Assembly: GCF_017316025.1 (NCBI RefSeq)
Contig: NZ_JAFLVT010000002.1
Coordinates: 1 to 64,000, forward strand
Source of the DNA: Candidatus Enterococcus myersii
GTDB lineage: Bacteria > Bacillota > Bacilli > Lactobacillales > Enterococcaceae
DNA length: 64,000 nucleotides
Reading direction: 5' to 3'
A program made the translations under genes and the position numbers. The first letter of the stretch is position 1. Every line of letters starts with the position of its first letter. Below are positions 45,778-55,022 of the stretch, piece by piece. Under the pieces are notes generated by a model. It was not told where the DNA came from. It saw only the letters and a list, made by a program, of their open reading frames with translations, and ran no database searches.

Positions 45778-46058
45778 GTTCTATAGTATTTTGTGCTGTC
45801 ATTCAAGATGAGTACTAAAGGATTTACGCGAAAACGATTGATGGTTCGGTAACTGGATTGATAGCTTTGCGTAAGCCACATCATGCGGAGAATATCTTTG
45901 GTTAACACGTCAATCCTACGACCGAAAAAGACGGATTGTGTATAGGCGCATAAAATCATTATTGTCATCATTTTTGGATCGCAAGTGAGAAAATGATTCT
46001 CTAGAATACTCTCAATGAGCTCATTTATGACAAACGCAATATCATTTTTTCTATCCAA
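45759..46058 (-). pseudogene. IS1182-family transposase, N-terminal fragment
   Basis: A 99-codon frame contains CDPKMMTIMILCAYTQSVFFGRRIDVLTKDILRMMWLTQSYQSSYRTINRFRVNP, the N-terminal domain of IS1182-type transposases, which are normally about 450-550 residues. Similarity stops after RVNP and no DDE catalytic region follows. The segment GGACTTATGTCCCAGACTC (about 46143-46161) looks like part of an insertion-sequence end. This relic lies at the edge of the citrate lyase cluster and may mark its point of entry or a rearrangement. Confidence 0.75.
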
Positions 46059-46218
46059 AAACTAAAATTTAGAGGAAGAATAATCTGATTTGTGACATAA
46101 TCTTTAAACATAAGAACACTTAGCTAGTTTATTTGTTTTAGAGGACTTATGTCCCAGACTCTCTATATTTGTAGACGAATAAATTTACATAAGAACCAAA
46201 AAAGGTGCAAGTATTCCT

Positions 46219-47364
46219 TTAGTTTGATTTTATTTGGCTTCTATTCGGTTCATTTAAATTCCTATATAAACAAATCTGAATGAATAAAAAAGCACTATCG
46301 TAGGGTAGAAATAAGTCCCTATTCACTAGATCGGATAATTTTTTGATTCGATAATAGACAGTGTTTTTATGAATAAACAAATCTTTTGACGTCATTTTAG
46401 TATCCATATTGTTTTTAAAAAAATGAATAAAAGTATCGATTAATTCATGATTAGATTTAAATATTTCTGTCAAAATAGTGATATCTTTCTGAATAAAAAA
46501 ATATTGATCCTCAGTACTAACGTTAGATAGCAGGAGTTCAATTTGGTTTTTATCAACTGAAAGAAGTGGGATATCAAGATTCCTGCGAGCATGATTCTCA
46601 TGTAATTCGATTACTTTTTTAAACTCGGATCTATAGCTTTCCAAAGATGTACATGGACGACTGACAATGAATTGAGAACCTAAAGCAAGTACATCCATAA
46701 TTTCTTTTCGAATAGTTAAAAGCTCTTCATCGAAGGTATCATTTTCTTTTTTAAAAAGAACAAATTTATCATCATAAAGATAGACTGCATATTCCGCATA
46801 ACTTGAAATATGATTTTTAAGAATTTTTTGAACAGTGTCTAACTTTTCTTGAACCTCTATTTTATTTGAACTGTTTCGGACAACTTTTTTAAAATGAGTA
46901 ATATCTACTAGGACTAGGCGACGACTTACAGCATAATCAAAATGCAAAAGATTTGCTCGTTCCACTAAATTGCTAAAAAGGTCACTGGAGTCCCGTAAAA
47001 GTAATTCTGTAAGAAAATCATTTAGCATATCAATACTGCCAACGTAGGAATTGTCGTTTACGAAGTTTAGGCTGGTTTCTAAAGTTCTTTTTAAAGAGCT
47101 AGCAAAATCTTGATAGAGCACACTATCATCTTCCTTATTTTTTTTGAAACGTAAAATAAAACTGATTTCTTTTTGAATTTCAATAGGAAGATATACATTT
47201 TGTTGAAGTTCAACTATATCAGGAATTAGTGCTTTTGAAATAGTTGAATCTAGCTCGTTTGTAAAATAGTTCTTCCCATTTAGATCAAACATTTCAACAT
47301 TATAAATTGTGATGTCAGACAAAAATTTCTTTGTAAAAAGTAAATTTAGTTTTGAAATCTGCAT
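46219..47364 (-). CDS. PucR/CdaR-type transcriptional regulator, divergent from citrate lyase genes
   Basis: 381 residues. The C-terminal helix-turn-helix (MTSKDLFIHKNTVYYRIKKLSDLVNRDLF, about 332-360) is of the PucR/CdaR (HTH_30) type. The middle part (about 140-270, RRLVLVDITHFKKVV ... YAVYLYDDKFVLFKK) resembles the degenerate cyclase-like domain of that group; the N-terminus is unassigned. It starts with ATG behind GGAGG and is divergent from citC across 367 bases. By position it is the likely regulator of the citrate lyase genes. Known enterococcal and lactococcal citrate clusters use CitO (GntR type) or CitI/CitR, so this is a different solution. Confidence 0.78.
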   Translation of the reverse strand: MQISKLNLLFTKKFLSDITIYNVEMFDLNGKNYFTNELDSTISKALIPDIVELQQNVYLPIEIQKEISFILRFKKNKEDDSVLYQDFASSLKRTLETSLNFVNDNSYVGSIDMLNDFLTELLLRDSSDLFSNLVERANLLHFDYAVSRRLVLVDITHFKKVVRNSSNKIEVQEKLDTVQKILKNHISSYAEYAVYLYDDKFVLFKKENDTFDEELLTIRKEIMDVLALGSQFIVSRPCTSLESYRSEFKKVIELHENHARRNLDIPLLSVDKNQIELLLSNVSTEDQYFFIQKDITILTEIFKSNHELIDTFIHFFKNNMDTKMTSKDLFIHKNTVYYRIKKLSDLVNRDLFLPYDSAFLFIQICLYRNLNEPNRSQIKSN

Positions 47365-47731
47365 TGTTTTCCTCCCATTTTGTTTTCCTATCCAAAAAAT
47401 CAGTAATATGGCAAATGATTTATGTATATCCAGACATAGATGAAAAGCTTTAGTTTAATTACACTTAAGGGAAATAATGAGTGGACGATTTCATTATAAC
47501 TTAGGTACATCTTATTTGAGAAGACCAAACTATAAGCAGAGATATTTTAAATTACACATCATTTTTAGTGAAGAAATTGCAAGTACAAAAAAATAAAAGA
47601 GAGAGTTTTAATGGCTGTGTTCTTTTAACAAGCTAAAGATTTTTTAGCTAGGAGAAATGTGCGATGCTACGCTGTTGTTGTTCAAAAGAGAGAAGTTTTT
47701 ATTGCTATAAACCAGTAAGGAGATATCTTCA
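47365..47731. promoter_or_regulatory. Divergent control region between the PucR-type gene and citC
   Basis: 367 AT-rich bases without a gene. It must hold promoters for both directions and probably the regulator's sites. I see no convincing -35/-10 pair, cre or long palindrome. A TTTAGCTAGGAG-type stretch close to citC is not a ribosome binding site; that is AAGGAG at 47719. Confidence 0.4.
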
Positions 47732-48787
47732 ATGAGTGAATATGTTGTAACAAAAATTTTCCCTAAAAATAGAAAGAAAAATGAACAAGTTATTAGGCTG
47801 TTAGAAAAGGAGAATATTCGCAGAGATAAAAACCTGGAGTATACCTGTGGAATTTTTGACGAGGATAACAATTTGATTGCTACAGGAAGTTGTTTTGGAA
47901 ATACGTTGAGATGTTTAGCTGTAGCTAGCAAGCACCAAGGTGAGGGGCTGATGAATTTGATTGTTACTCACTTAGTGAACTATCAGTTTAAACGTGGTAT
48001 TTTTCACCTATTTATTTATACAAAAGCGGGACGAGAAGATATATTTAAAACTTTGGGATTTTATGAGATTGTTACAGTTGATGACCACCTTGTATTTTTA
48101 GAAAATAGAAAAAATGGTTTTGAAAATTATTTAAATAGTTTGCACACCAATGTTGCATTTGATTTAAATCAAGGTAAAAACTCGGCAATTATCATGAATG
48201 CCAATCCATTTTCCTTAGGACATCAATATTTAGTTGAGGAAGCTGCCAAAAAAAGTGATCTGGTTCATCTTTTCGTTGTAAGTGAGGATAGTAGTATCTT
48301 CCCGTTTTCAATCAGAAAAAGATTAATTGAAGAGGGAACAGCTCATCTTAAAAATGTTGTGCTACATCCAACCGGGCCGTATATGATTAGTAATGCAACC
48401 TTTCCAAGTTATTTTCAGAAAGATGAAACTTCGGTTATTGAAGGGCACGCATTACTTGATATAAAGATATTTCAAAAAATTGCGGAAAGATTAGCTATAA
48501 ATTGCCGCTATGCAGGAGAAGAGCCGTTTAGTTTGGTAACAGGTATTTATAATAATGTGATGAATCATGAGCTAAGAAAAGTCGGAATTGAATTTATTGA
48601 ACTAAAGCGGAAAGAAGTCAATGCAAAAATAATCAGCGCTTCTAAGATTAGGCAGGCACTAAAGGCAAATGATTTAAAAACCGTCAAAGATCTGGTGCCT
48701 GAAACTACATTTAATTATTTGGTTAGTGAGGAAGCTTTACCGATTATAGAGAAAATAAAGATGACTTCTGATGTAGTTCACTATTGA
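47732..48787 (+). CDS. citC: [Citrate (pro-3S)-lyase] ligase
   Basis: 351 residues. N-terminal acetyltransferase-like domain (about 1-125, ATGSCFGNTLRCLAVASKHQGEGLMNLIVTHL) and C-terminal nucleotidyltransferase domain (AIIMNANPFSLGHQYLVEEAAKKSDLVHLFVV; KIISASKIRQAL). CitC acetylates the thiol of the CitD prosthetic group with acetate and ATP, activating citrate lyase. First gene of the rightward cluster, RBS AAGGAG. Confidence 0.93.
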   Translation: MSEYVVTKIFPKNRKKNEQVIRLLEKENIRRDKNLEYTCGIFDEDNNLIATGSCFGNTLRCLAVASKHQGEGLMNLIVTHLVNYQFKRGIFHLFIYTKAGREDIFKTLGFYEIVTVDDHLVFLENRKNGFENYLNSLHTNVAFDLNQGKNSAIIMNANPFSLGHQYLVEEAAKKSDLVHLFVVSEDSSIFPFSIRKRLIEEGTAHLKNVVLHPTGPYMISNATFPSYFQKDETSVIEGHALLDIKIFQKIAERLAINCRYAGEEPFSLVTGIYNNVMNHELRKVGIEFIELKRKEVNAKIISASKIRQALKANDLKTVKDLVPETTFNYLVSEEALPIIEKIKMTSDVVHY

Positions 48788-48799
48788 GGTGGTTAGTTT

Positions 48800-49342
48800 A
48801 TGGCATTTAATTTTTTTGCTAGCGGTTTAAAGATAACTATGGAAGATATGTTGGAGGCAAGAGAAAAAAGGGCAATGCTCCAAAGTGAGATACTGCATGA
48901 GTATCCTGAAAATGTACTAATTTGCTTTACTTTGAATATACCTGGACCGGTAAAAAATATTCCTATAATAGAGCAAGTTTTTGAGATTATTTACGAAGAG
49001 CTAAAGAGAAGTATTGTTAAAGGACAGTCATGTTTGACGAAGTCTTATAATCGAAAAACAGGACTAGAATTATTTATCTCTTTGCCAGGTGATCCAAACG
49101 AAATAAAGAAAAAGATGATCGAGATTGAGAATACTCATATTTTTGGTAGAATTGCAGATCTGGATGTATTGTATGCTACTGAGAATCAGATTGTAGTTAC
49201 AAGTCGCAAAAATTATGGTATTGCTCCAAGAAAATGTTATTTGTGTGGAAATAATGCAAAAATTTGCGGGAGAAGTAAGAAACATTCAATTGATGAAATT
49301 CAGGAAGCCATTTCAAGAATAGCCTCAACTTTGATTAAGTAG
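48800..49342 (+). CDS. citX: Citrate lyase holo-[acyl-carrier protein] synthase
   Basis: 180 residues. ITMEDMLEAREKRAMLQSEIL, VLICFTLNIPGPVKN and GRIADLDVL, then PRKCYLCGNNAKICGRSKKHSIDEI, are the CitX signatures. CitX attaches the triphosphoribosyl-dephospho-CoA group to CitD. The protein is CitX only and not fused to CitG, the enzyme that makes that group; no citG is visible in this window. It follows citC after 12 bases and is followed by a terminator. Confidence 0.92.
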   Translation: MAFNFFASGLKITMEDMLEAREKRAMLQSEILHEYPENVLICFTLNIPGPVKNIPIIEQVFEIIYEELKRSIVKGQSCLTKSYNRKTGLELFISLPGDPNEIKKKMIEIENTHIFGRIADLDVLYATENQIVVTSRKNYGIAPRKCYLCGNNAKICGRSKKHSIDEIQEAISRIASTLIK

Positions 49343-49344
49343 TG

Positions 49345-49380
49345 AACTAGCATTTACATTAGTGAATGCTAGTTTTTTTT
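49345..49380 (+). terminator. Terminator inside the citrate lyase cluster, after citX
   Basis: AACTAGCATT and AATGCTAGTT form a 10-bp stem with eight T residues. It splits citCX from citDEF, which needs its own promoter in 49381-49560. Confidence 0.88.
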
Positions 49381-49565
49381 GCCTAATGTAGGCTTTAATC
49401 TGATTTTTTCTATGCAGGAGCTTTTGGAGAACCCAAATTATATTACAGTACAAAAAAATGATAGATATGCCTTGTTTTATTGTGATTTGAAACATGGGTT
49501 TCACATTTAGTTAAAGATAAACTTAGTATGTAAAAAGAAAAATGGTTTGTGAGAGGAGAATTTCA

Positions 49566-49865
49566 ATGAAGCTTAAGCACAGTGCTGTAGCTGGTAGCTA
49601 TGAATCTAGTGATGTTTACGTAGTAATTGAGCCTGCTGAGAGCGGACTTAACATAGACATCGAAAGTAGTGTAATGAGCCAGTATGGAAAACAAATTAGA
49701 ACAACAGTTGAAAGCGTTTTAATGCGATTGGGAATTGAACAAGCAAATGTAATAGTTAACGATAAAGGTGCTCTTGATTGTACAATTAAAGCGAGAGTTG
49801 AAACAGCTGTTTTACGTGCATGTGAAGTAAAAAAAGATATTGCATGGGGGGAAACAATCCTATGA
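49566..49865 (+). CDS. citD: Citrate lyase gamma subunit (acyl carrier protein)
   Basis: 99 residues. AVAGSYESSDVYVVIEP holds Ser14, the attachment site of the prosthetic group, and VNDKGALDCTIKARVE is the second conserved block. The ATG at 49566 follows GAGAGGAG; 8 upstream in-frame codons are left out. It overlaps citE by four bases (ATGA). Confidence 0.94.
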   Translation: MKLKHSAVAGSYESSDVYVVIEPAESGLNIDIESSVMSQYGKQIRTTVESVLMRLGIEQANVIVNDKGALDCTIKARVETAVLRACEVKKDIAWGETIL

Positions 49866-50758
49866 TCAAGAACAGAATTAGAAGAACGATGATTTTTCTA
49901 AACATGCAAAGAGCTTCCTTAGTAAAGGATGCCTTTGTGTATAAACCAGATTGCGTGATCTTTGATTTGGAAGACGCAGTAGCAGAAAGTGAGAAAGATT
50001 CGGCTCGCATTCAACTTTATCATACTCTTGCAGAATTGGATTATCAAGGAGTTGAAAGATGGGTTAGGATAAATGCACTAGATTCTGATCTTTTTGAAGA
50101 AGATATCCGAGCAGCTGTTGCTGGTGGAGCCGAAGGTATCCGGTTACCTAAAACGGAAAAAGCTGAAGATGTTCAATTGGTAGAAAATTTGGTTGAAGCT
50201 GCTGAAAAGGAATTTGGAAGAGAAGTTGGTTCTACGATGCTAATGGCCGCTTTGGAATCACCTTTGGCAATTATCAATGCATACGAGATTGCAGGTAGTA
50301 GTAAAAGACTTATGGGAATTGCGTTAAGTGCAGGAGACTTCACACGAACGATGCACTCCAAAAGAACGAATGAAGGCAATGAATTATTTTATGCAAGAAG
50401 TCAGATGTTGGTAGCTGCGCGAGCGGCAGGCGTGATGGCTTTTGATACTGTTTATACAGATGTAAACGATATGGATGGTTTTGCAAATGAAGTACAAATG
50501 ATTGCGGATATGGGCTTTGATGGAAAATCGTGTATCAGTCCAAAACAAATTAGTGTTGCCCATGAAATCTTTAACCCGACTCAAAAAGAAATTGATCATG
50601 CAATTCATGTGATTGAAGCTGTCAAAGAGAGTGAAGATCAAGGGATTGGAGTCTTAGTTGTTGATGGTAAGATGGTTGATATCGCTTGGGTTGAAGGCGC
50701 TCAAAGAGTATTAAATCTTGCCAAAGCTTCAGGACAGTATAAGGGGGATCTAGTATGA
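49862..50758 (+). CDS. citE: Citrate lyase beta subunit (citryl-ACP lyase)
   Basis: 298 residues. RRTMIFLNMQRASLVKDAFVYKPDCVIFDLEDAVAESEKDSAR, IRLPKTEKAEDV and GFDGKSCISPKQ are the CitE/HpcH aldolase-family blocks. It splits citryl-ACP into oxaloacetate and acetyl-ACP. Overlaps citD and citF by four bases on either side, so the three subunits are translationally coupled. Confidence 0.95.
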   Translation: MIKNRIRRTMIFLNMQRASLVKDAFVYKPDCVIFDLEDAVAESEKDSARIQLYHTLAELDYQGVERWVRINALDSDLFEEDIRAAVAGGAEGIRLPKTEKAEDVQLVENLVEAAEKEFGREVGSTMLMAALESPLAIINAYEIAGSSKRLMGIALSAGDFTRTMHSKRTNEGNELFYARSQMLVAARAAGVMAFDTVYTDVNDMDGFANEVQMIADMGFDGKSCISPKQISVAHEIFNPTQKEIDHAIHVIEAVKESEDQGIGVLVVDGKMVDIAWVEGAQRVLNLAKASGQYKGDLV

Positions 50759-52305
50759 AAAATGTATTAGGAAGAGAGATTCCAGAAGAATTACTCGTCG
50801 AAGGACAAGAAGTATTTCAGGGACAATATTATCGTGATGGTTATGTTTATACGAAAAGTGCGCCAACTGTTACTGCACATGTAAAACCGACTGGAGACAA
50901 AATTGTCGAAAATATAAGAGAGGCTATTGTAAAAAGTGGCCTAAAGGATGGAATGACAATTTCGTTTCATCACCATCTTAGAGATGGTGACTATATTGTA
51001 AATATGGTAATGAAAGAAATCCATAAGCTGGGTATCAAGGATCTATTTGTTTGTGCTTCAAGTTTGGGTAAAGCGCATAATTACTTGGTTCCGTGTATAG
51101 AAGACGGAACGGTGACTGGTATTTCTACTAGTGGAATTCGTGACGAGATTGGAGAAGCTGTATCAGCTGGGAAGCTAAAAAATCTCGCATATATAAGAAC
51201 TCACGGAGGCAGAGCTCGTGCAATTGAAGATGGTACTGTAAAAATTGACGTTGCATTTTTAGGAGCGCCAACAAGTGATTCTTATGGTAATGCAAGCGGT
51301 AAAGGTGGAAAATCAGACTGTGGTGTTCTATCATACGTTGACGGCGATGCGAAATATGCTGATAAAGTTGTAATTATTACGGATACTTTGGTTGAAACAC
51401 CAAACTTTCCAGCTAGTATTCAAGGTGTTGATGTAGACTTTGTTGTTCTTGTAGATTCGATTGGTGACCCTTCTAAAATTGCCTCTGGAGTCTTACGATT
51501 GACAAAAGATACGCGTGAATTGAATATGGCAGAAACTGTTGCTAAATGTATGTATCATTCCGGCTATTTCAAAAATGGTTTTACTTTCCAGACTGGTGCA
51601 GGTGGACCTTCTTTAGCAACGACGGTATTTTTGAAAAAGTACATGGATCAAGAAAACATTAAGTGTCGGTGGGCTATGGGCGGAATCACTGAACCAATTG
51701 TAAACCTGTTTAAAGAAGGTTACATCAATAAAGTAATTAATGATCAAGCTTTTGATCTTGCGGCGGTAGCTTCTGTGCATACTGATCCCAATCACTTTGA
51801 AATTTCTGCTTCACAATATGCAAATCCGTTCAATAAAGGCGCTTTTGTAAATCAACTTGACTTCGTAATATTAGGTGCATTAGAGATAGATGTCGATTAC
51901 AATGTCAATGTCGTCCAAGGAACAACCGGTATTTTACAAGGGGCTCCAGGAGGCCACACAGATACATCAGCGGGAGCCAAAGTTTCAATTATTGTTGCAC
52001 CTTTAATCAGAAGCCGTTTAGCAACAGTGAGAACGGAAGTAACCTCAGTCACGACCCCAGGTGAAAGTATTGATATTGTGGTAACTGATTATGGTGTAGC
52101 AGTCAATCCTAAACGACAAGACTTGCTTGATGCTTTTAAGGAAACAGACATTCCTTTAAAAACTATTGAAGAACTTCGTGATCTGGCCTATCAATACGCA
52201 GGAGAACCAGAAAAAATTGAATTTGAAGACAAAGTTGTCGCGATGATTGAATATCGCGATGGAACAATTATTGACGTAGTTAGAAAGCCTAAACAATTGA
52301 ACTAG
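50755..52305 (+). CDS. citF: Citrate lyase alpha subunit (citrate:ACP transferase)
   Basis: 516 residues, full length. FHHHLRDGDYIVNMVMKEIHKLGIKDLFVCASSLGKAHNYLVPCIEDGTVTGISTSGIR and the C-terminal GAPGGHTDTSAGAKVSIIVAPLIRSRL are typical. It swaps the acetyl group on CitD for citrate. Last gene of the cluster. No citrate transporter, oxaloacetate decarboxylase, malic enzyme or citG is found beside it. Confidence 0.95.
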   Translation: MKNVLGREIPEELLVEGQEVFQGQYYRDGYVYTKSAPTVTAHVKPTGDKIVENIREAIVKSGLKDGMTISFHHHLRDGDYIVNMVMKEIHKLGIKDLFVCASSLGKAHNYLVPCIEDGTVTGISTSGIRDEIGEAVSAGKLKNLAYIRTHGGRARAIEDGTVKIDVAFLGAPTSDSYGNASGKGGKSDCGVLSYVDGDAKYADKVVIITDTLVETPNFPASIQGVDVDFVVLVDSIGDPSKIASGVLRLTKDTRELNMAETVAKCMYHSGYFKNGFTFQTGAGGPSLATTVFLKKYMDQENIKCRWAMGGITEPIVNLFKEGYINKVINDQAFDLAAVASVHTDPNHFEISASQYANPFNKGAFVNQLDFVILGALEIDVDYNVNVVQGTTGILQGAPGGHTDTSAGAKVSIIVAPLIRSRLATVRTEVTSVTTPGESIDIVVTDYGVAVNPKRQDLLDAFKETDIPLKTIEELRDLAYQYAGEPEKIEFEDKVVAMIEYRDGTIIDVVRKPKQLN

Positions 52306-52540
52306 GTTTCGACTAATTATTTTGTTTCTATAAATCATAGACCAGAAAACCATAGCATAGTGAAAGCAACTAAAGCTGGCCCAAAAATAGATAGTTTAAA
52401 AAATTGTTATTCAAGTTACACTTGGTGATAGTGAGTCAGTAAGTGGGAATATTTTGATCATATGGCTTCGAACTGATAAATACCAAAAGGGATATCTCTC
52501 AAGGGAATTTGTTGTCTAATGTTCTATTAAACAGTGAGCA

Positions 52541-52579
52541 GCCCCCAACTCTTAACTTGAGAATGGGGTTGTTTTTTGT
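52541..52579 (+). terminator. Terminator after citF
   Basis: CCCC-AA-CTC and GAG-AA-TGGGG arms with a following T-run, about 235 bases behind citF. The bases 52306-52540 hold no gene. Confidence 0.65.
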
Positions 52580-52641
52580 TGTTATTTTTTTATGAAATTA
52601 AAAAATTTAGAATTTCGTACCCAAATTCCATACCTAAGGCA

Positions 52642-52705
52642 AAAAAAATACCACCGCATACAATCTCTTCGAAACGTCTAAAAGACGCCGAGATCATACC
52701 GGTGG
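52642..52705 (-). terminator. Multi-stem terminator of the tRNA-Lys transcript
   Basis: Read leftwards from the tRNA: CCACCG/CGGTGG outer stem, ATCTC/GAGAT, and an inner GCGTCTTTTAGACG hairpin, followed by TATTTTTTTT. A long stacked terminator 19 bases beyond the tRNA. Confidence 0.8.
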
Positions 52706-52723
52706 CGTGGGTTTGGCACCCAA

Positions 52724-52796
<73 letters not shown>

Positions 52797-53023
52797 AAAA
52801 ATACTTTAAGAAAAGTACTTTTTTATGTTAGCACTCTGATTTTGAAAATGCAAGAATAAAGAGGAAAATATTTTTGCTTTGGTTAATTTATCGCAAGAAA
52901 AATTTTACAGAGGTGCAAAACTTCATTCACACTTTTTTCACACTTTCTCGTTACTATACAAGAGTACCAACAATAACCTGTCTTTTTAAGACAAACCCTA
53001 ACACTTTTTCATTTTTACTCCTG

Positions 53024-53056
53024 CCTGTCGGTTCCCCGCCGACAGGTCTTTTTTTT
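53024..53056 (+). terminator. Orphan intrinsic terminator
   Basis: CCTGTCGG and CCGACAGG stem with a nine-base T-run, but no rightward gene ends before it. A TATACA box at 52955 without a clear -35 could start a transcript of about 90 nt ending here. Confidence 0.7.
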
Positions 53057-53193
53057 ACTTTAAAAATTTAGTGTAGCTGTCTTTTTAGCCATCAGCCTCT
53101 TGAGCTAACTTTTTTGGTTTTCTGCTGGAAAGCAAAACAAGTTTTAGAAAACCTTTCTTCCTGCCACACTTTATAAACACGCTTTACTAGCAC

Positions 53194-53266
53194 GAAGTAA
53201 AAAATTTTAATTTGAGTTGCAATTTTGCAATATTTTGCTCTTACTATCTAAAAGCTGTGGAAATTT
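53194..53266. repeat. Dispersed intergenic repeat, single copy
   Basis: Aligns with 113-184 (TTTGAGTTGCAATTTTGCAATATTTTGCTCTTA against TTTGAGTAGCAATTTAGCAATATGTTGCTCTTA, shown here only as a comparison of short blocks). The rest of 53060-53390 is AT-rich and holds no gene that I can support. Confidence 0.55.
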
Positions 53267-53400
53267 ATGCAAACTTTCTAGGGGCTACTTCTAAAATTTT
53301 CCTTTAGCTGGCTAGTTTTGTTTCGTAGAATGTGTTATATTCTATCTAGTTTTTAAAACTACTTTATATAATTATCATAAATTTATTTGGAGTAATGAAA

Positions 53401-53967
53401 ATGAATGATACTTTTCAAAATGAAACTTTAAAAAAATGGGGCGAAGTAATTAGTGAGTTCCATTTACCACGTTGGGACCAATTACCTGACTTGGAATTAT
53501 ATATGGATCAAGTGATTCAATTAGTTGATCAATATTTATCCCCTGTGACAACAGGCGACAAGCATCCGCTTTTGACAAAGTCAATGGTAAACAATTACGT
53601 CAAATTAGGCTTGATTCCACCGCCAGTTAAAAAACGTTATACCAGAACCCATGTGGCGTTTTTACTTGCTATTACCACATTGAAGCAAGTTTTAACGATT
53701 CCCGAAATAAAAGAAGCAATTGTTTTTCAAGGACGTACCGATGGCATTCGTGAGGCCTATAACTTTTTTTGTCGTGAGCAAGAAAGTGCGCTTCATTTAA
53801 TCGCCCGCCAAGCGCAAGGTGAAGGGATAACTTACCCCAATGAACCTATCCCTTTTGCTTATTTGGCAGCCCGAACGGCGACAATTGCCTTTGCCAATAA
53901 AATTCTAGCCGCAAAAGTTATTAGTTGTGAGATTGATTATTTACGACAAGGAGAAAATAATGACTAA
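53401..53967 (+). CDS. DUF1836 domain protein
   Basis: 188 residues. LTKSMVNNYVKLGLIPPPVKKRYTRTHVAFLLAITTLKQVL (about 57-100) resembles a MerR-like helix-turn-helix and is the core of DUF1836. A DNA-binding role is likely but the target is unknown. The ATG at 53401 is 8 bases after GGAG; the ATG at 53395 is too close. It overlaps degV by eight bases, so the two are one operon. Confidence 0.8.
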   Translation: MNDTFQNETLKKWGEVISEFHLPRWDQLPDLELYMDQVIQLVDQYLSPVTTGDKHPLLTKSMVNNYVKLGLIPPPVKKRYTRTHVAFLLAITTLKQVLTIPEIKEAIVFQGRTDGIREAYNFFCREQESALHLIARQAQGEGITYPNEPIPFAYLAARTATIAFANKILAAKVISCEIDYLRQGENND

Positions 53968-54817
53968 AGAAAAAATTGCCTTACTAGTAGACTCTGGAAC
54001 AGACGTACCACAAGAAATTGTTGCCGCAAATCATATGTACACGATTCCTTTAAAAATTATTTATAAAGATCGGGAATACACCGATAAAGTAGATATCACC
54101 CCAGAAGAGATTTATGCCAAATTAAGTCAGGAAATTCCTTCTACTTCATTACCTGATGGCGATACGATTAATAAAATTTTTGATCAAATCAAAGCTGATG
54201 GGTTTACCCATGTCTTAGCGATTACGATTTCTGGTGGTTTGAGCGGGACAAATAATGCTGTTCGTCTTTTAGGCGAGCATTATGAAGGTTTAACTACTTA
54301 TGCATTTGACACGAAAAATATTGGTATTGGTGCTGGCCTGCAAGCGATTCGAGCAGCAGAACTATTGCAATCAGGAGTATCTTTTACCGAATTAATCGTC
54401 CAATTGGAAAAAGAAGTGTTGCAAAACAAAGTTTACTTCAATGTGGCAACTTTAGAATATTTGCAAAAAGGCGGCCGGATTGGTTTAGTCGCATCGATTT
54501 TAGGCAATGCATTAAAATTAAATCCGATAATTTCATGCAATGATGAAGGAATTTATTATACCGTTGCCAAAGCCAGAGGGCGCAAAAAAAGTTTGGAAAA
54601 ATCAGTGCGTTTGATTTCTGAAGCAATCGGGAATCATCAAAAAGTCCGATTAGCAGTTGCTCATGGTGATGCAAAAGAAGAGGCTGAAATGATGTTGGCG
54701 CACTTGAAAAAAGAATTTCCCCAAGTCAAAGAATTTTTCTTTGGGCAAATTTCCCCAGCGTTGGTTGTCCATACTGGTCCTGGATTATTAGGTTTTGGGA
54801 TTCAAGCATTAGACTAA
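53960..54817 (+). CDS. DegV family fatty-acid-binding protein
   Basis: 285 residues. IALLVDSGTDVPQEI, STSLPDGDTINKIFDQI, TISGGLSGTNNAV and the late HTGPGLLGFGIQ are DegV family motifs. Such proteins (FakB) bind a fatty acid and present it to the kinase FakA for phosphorylation. Whether this paralogue works with FakA is inferred. ATG behind AAGGAG. Confidence 0.9.
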   Translation: MTKEKIALLVDSGTDVPQEIVAANHMYTIPLKIIYKDREYTDKVDITPEEIYAKLSQEIPSTSLPDGDTINKIFDQIKADGFTHVLAITISGGLSGTNNAVRLLGEHYEGLTTYAFDTKNIGIGAGLQAIRAAELLQSGVSFTELIVQLEKEVLQNKVYFNVATLEYLQKGGRIGLVASILGNALKLNPIISCNDEGIYYTVAKARGRKKSLEKSVRLISEAIGNHQKVRLAVAHGDAKEEAEMMLAHLKKEFPQVKEFFFGQISPALVVHTGPGLLGFGIQALD

Positions 54818-54835
54818 TCAAAAAAATAATGAAGG

Positions 54836-54916
54836 AAGCTTAACAAGTGAAGAATCAAAGTCAGAAAAAAGGTGTGTTATTTGACTTAATTCTTACTCTT
54901 TTGTTAAGCTTTTTCT
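54836..54916 (+). terminator. Long-hairpin terminator after degV
   Basis: AAGCTTAACAA/TTGTTAAGCTT, GTGAAGAAT/ATTCTTAC and AAGTCA/TGACTT stack into a hairpin of about 75 nt followed by TTTTTC. Confidence 0.8.
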
Positions 54917-55022
54917 TTTCAAAAGGCTGCTAGAGCAGGAAATTTTCCATTTAATGAAATGCCTGTCAAAATGAGTTATAATAATAGAGACAAATTTAAG
55001 AAGCATAAAGAGGTGTCTTCTA

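Noticed and set aside
45759-46058. Complete insertion sequence
   Set aside because: Only the N-terminal transposase domain is present, and no catalytic region or paired inverted ends were found.
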